A stretch of 64,000 nucleotides of DNA, taken from positions 1-64,000 of the forward strand of contig NZ_JABVCF010000002.1 in assembly GCF_014595955.1 (NCBI RefSeq), read 5' to 3'. Shown in pieces: positions 62,808 through 64,000 of this stretch. Position numbers and translations under genes: made by a program. The stretch's first letter is position 1, and each line of letters opens with the position of its first letter. Under the pieces are notes generated by a model. It saw only the letters and a program-made list of their open reading frames with translations, ran no database searches and was not told the origin of the DNA. This stretch comes from Pseudaminobacter soli (ex Zhang et al. 2022) (GTDB taxonomy: Bacteria; Pseudomonadota; Alphaproteobacteria; Rhizobiales; Rhizobiaceae).

Positions 62808-63692
62808 TTAGAGCGCCTCTGCGCCCGAAATGATCTCGATGAGTTCCTTGGTGATCTGCGCCTGGCGCTGCCGGTTGTAGGTAATCGACAGCCGGTTGAT
62901 CATGTCGCCGGCGTTGCGCGTCGCATTGTCCATGGCCGTCATCTTGGCGCCCATCTCGCCCGCCGCATTTTCGAGCAGCGCGCGGAAGATCTGCACTGCG
63001 ATATTGCGCGGGATCAGGTCGGACAGGATCTCGCCGGGCTCGGGCTCGTACTCGTAGACGGCGCCGCCAGCGCCCGTCTCCGCACCGTTCTCGACCGGGG
63101 CGGCGGCGGGGATGAGCTGCTGCGCGGTCGGGATCTGTGCGATCACCGACTTGAACTGCGAGTAGAACAGCGTGCAGACGTCGAACTGGCCTTCCTCGAA
63201 CAGCCGAATCACCTTCCTGGCGATCGCATCGGCGTTGCCGAAGCCGATCTGCTTCACTTCGCGATGCTCGACGCGGTCGATGATCAGGTTGCCGAAGTCG
63301 CGCCGAAGGATGTCGAAACCCTTCTTGCCGACGGTGATGATTTTCACCGTCTTGCCTTCGCCCTGCAGGCGACGGATGTGATCGCGCGCGAAACGCGCGA
63401 TCTGGGAATTGAAGCCGCCGGCGAGACCGCGGTCGGCGGTGCAGACCACGAGGAGATGCACGTCGTCGCGGCCGGTACCGGTCATCAGCGCCGGGGCGTC
63501 GCCGCCCCCGCCGACCGCCTGAGTAATGTTCGCCAGCACCGCGCTCATGCGCTGCGAGTAGGGCCGTGCGGCCTCCGCCGCCTCCTGGGCACGGCGCAGC
63601 TTCGCCGCGGCGACCATCTGCATCGCCTTGGTGATCTTCTGCGTCGCCTTAACGGAGGCGATGCGGTTGCGTAGGTCCTTTAGCGAAGCCAT
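62808..63692 (-). CDS. atpG: ATP synthase F1 subunit gamma
   Basis: A 294-residue rotor shaft subunit: N-terminal [36 protein letters not shown] in the middle and the C-terminal [23 protein letters not shown]. An Ala/Glu/Gly-rich insert near residue 200 is typical of this lineage. It lies 18 nt after atpA and starts the gamma-beta-epsilon stretch. Confidence 0.96.
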   Translation of the reverse strand: MASLKDLRNRIASVKATQKITKAMQMVAAAKLRRAQEAAEAARPYSQRMSAVLANITQAVGGGGDAPALMTGTGRDDVHLLVVCTADRGLAGGFNSQIARFARDHIRRLQGEGKTVKIITVGKKGFDILRRDFGNLIIDRVEHREVKQIGFGNADAIARKVIRLFEEGQFDVCTLFYSQFKSVIAQIPTAQQLIPAAAPVENGAETGAGGAVYEYEPEPGEILSDLIPRNIAVQIFRALLENAAGEMGAKMTAMDNATRNAGDMINRLSITYNRQRQAQITKELIEIISGAEAL

Positions 63693-63710
63693 CGAGACGC
63701 TCCGTCAGTT

Positions 63711-64000
63711 TCAGGCGAAGGTCTTGGCGAAGGTGTCGATCTGGGCCTTCAGCTGGTCGCGCAGGCTGTCGGAAAGCGCCTTCTCGGTGCGGATCGCATC
63801 GAGCACTTCCTTGCCTTCGCTGCGCATGTGAGCCAGCAGACCCTGCTCGAACTTGCTGACCTGCGGGAGCGTCAGCTTGTCGAGGTAGCCGTTCACGCCG
63901 GCGAAGATCACCGCGACCTGCTCTTCCGTCTTCAGCGGCGAGAACTGCGGCTGCTTCAGCAGTTCGGTCAGCCGGGCGCCGCGGTTGAGCAGGCGCTGCG
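63711..64000 (-). CDS. atpA: ATP synthase F1 subunit alpha, C-terminal end (cut by the window)
   Basis: The last 95 codons of atpA, open to the right edge and ending at a TGA at 63711. The translation ([39 protein letters not shown]) matches the C-terminal helical domain of F1 alpha. Followed by atpG in the standard order. Confidence 0.95.
   Translation of the reverse strand, partial: QRLLNRGARLTELLKQPQFSPLKTEEQVAVIFAGVNGYLDKLTLPQVSKFEQGLLAHMRSEGKEVLDAIRTEKALSDSLRDQLKAQIDTFAKTFA

Overview
The window looks like chromosomal DNA of an alphaproteobacterium of the order Hyphomicrobiales, most likely the Mesorhizobium/Aminobacter side of Phyllobacteriaceae. The reasons are GC-rich coding with strong GC3, a coxMNOP-type oxidase operon, an Ala/Lys-rich N-terminal extension on the ATP synthase beta subunit, an HWE-family sensor kinase, and the kind of palindromic intergenic repeats common in rhizobia. 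The assignment is an inference from gene content, not from a marker phylogeny. I see no tRNA, rRNA, CRISPR array, insertion sequence or prophage.

Region 1 (1-21.6 kb) is a formate dehydrogenase island with two different enzymes and their maturation genes. On the minus strand, one tight operon runs leftward: a ligase-like protein without any lysine, DUF6505, DUF6352, DUF3305, DUF3306, a TorD-like chaperone, a small Tat-signal protein and the exported respiratory formate dehydrogenase catalytic subunit, which runs off the left edge. Divergent from it is a 679-residue multi-[4Fe-4S] protein. Next come a secreted WD40-propeller/cytochrome c fusion, a small DUF6494 protein, three MoeA-type proteins (one degenerate, one fused to a periplasmic-binding-like domain, one canonical), MobA, FdhD and TusA. 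The island ends with a two-subunit cytosolic NAD-linked formate dehydrogenase of the Methylorubrum FDH1 type (fused NuoE/NuoF-like beta subunit plus alpha subunit).

Region 2 (21.8-31.6 kb) is housekeeping and catabolic: two DUF1801 proteins, an amidase, the queE-queD-queC operon for 7-deazaguanine synthesis, atoA-atoD plus 3-hydroxybutyrate dehydrogenase (ketone-body or PHB-derived acetoacetate use), a type I glutamine synthetase and a YbaK-type deacylase. Region 3 (31.7-36.2 kb) is a five-gene heme-copper oxidase operon with two subunit III proteins. Region 4 (36.7-43.7 kb) is a CUT1 sugar-type ABC importer, then a large palindromic repeat, then a DUF59/amidohydrolase pair resembling accessory genes of binuclear-iron propane/acetone monooxygenase clusters, but with no monooxygenase in view.

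Region 5 (44.1-48.6 kb) is signalling: a class III cyclase with a YHS-like tail, a Crp/Fnr regulator, a single-domain response regulator and a PAS-PAS-GAF-PAS HWE kinase. Region 6 (48.8-59.7 kb) has methylmalonate-semialdehyde dehydrogenase, a secreted nuclease-like protein, a 3-hydroxyisobutyrate dehydrogenase-family enzyme, an SLC13 transporter with RCK_C domains, a dihydrolipoyl dehydrogenase, rpmE, an ABC exporter and a MerA-like flavoprotein. mmsA, the HIBADH-like enzyme and the lpd fit branched-chain amino acid breakdown. The window ends with an FHA-cyclase fusion and the atpA-atpG-atpD-atpC end of the F1 ATP synthase operon, atpA being cut by the right edge.
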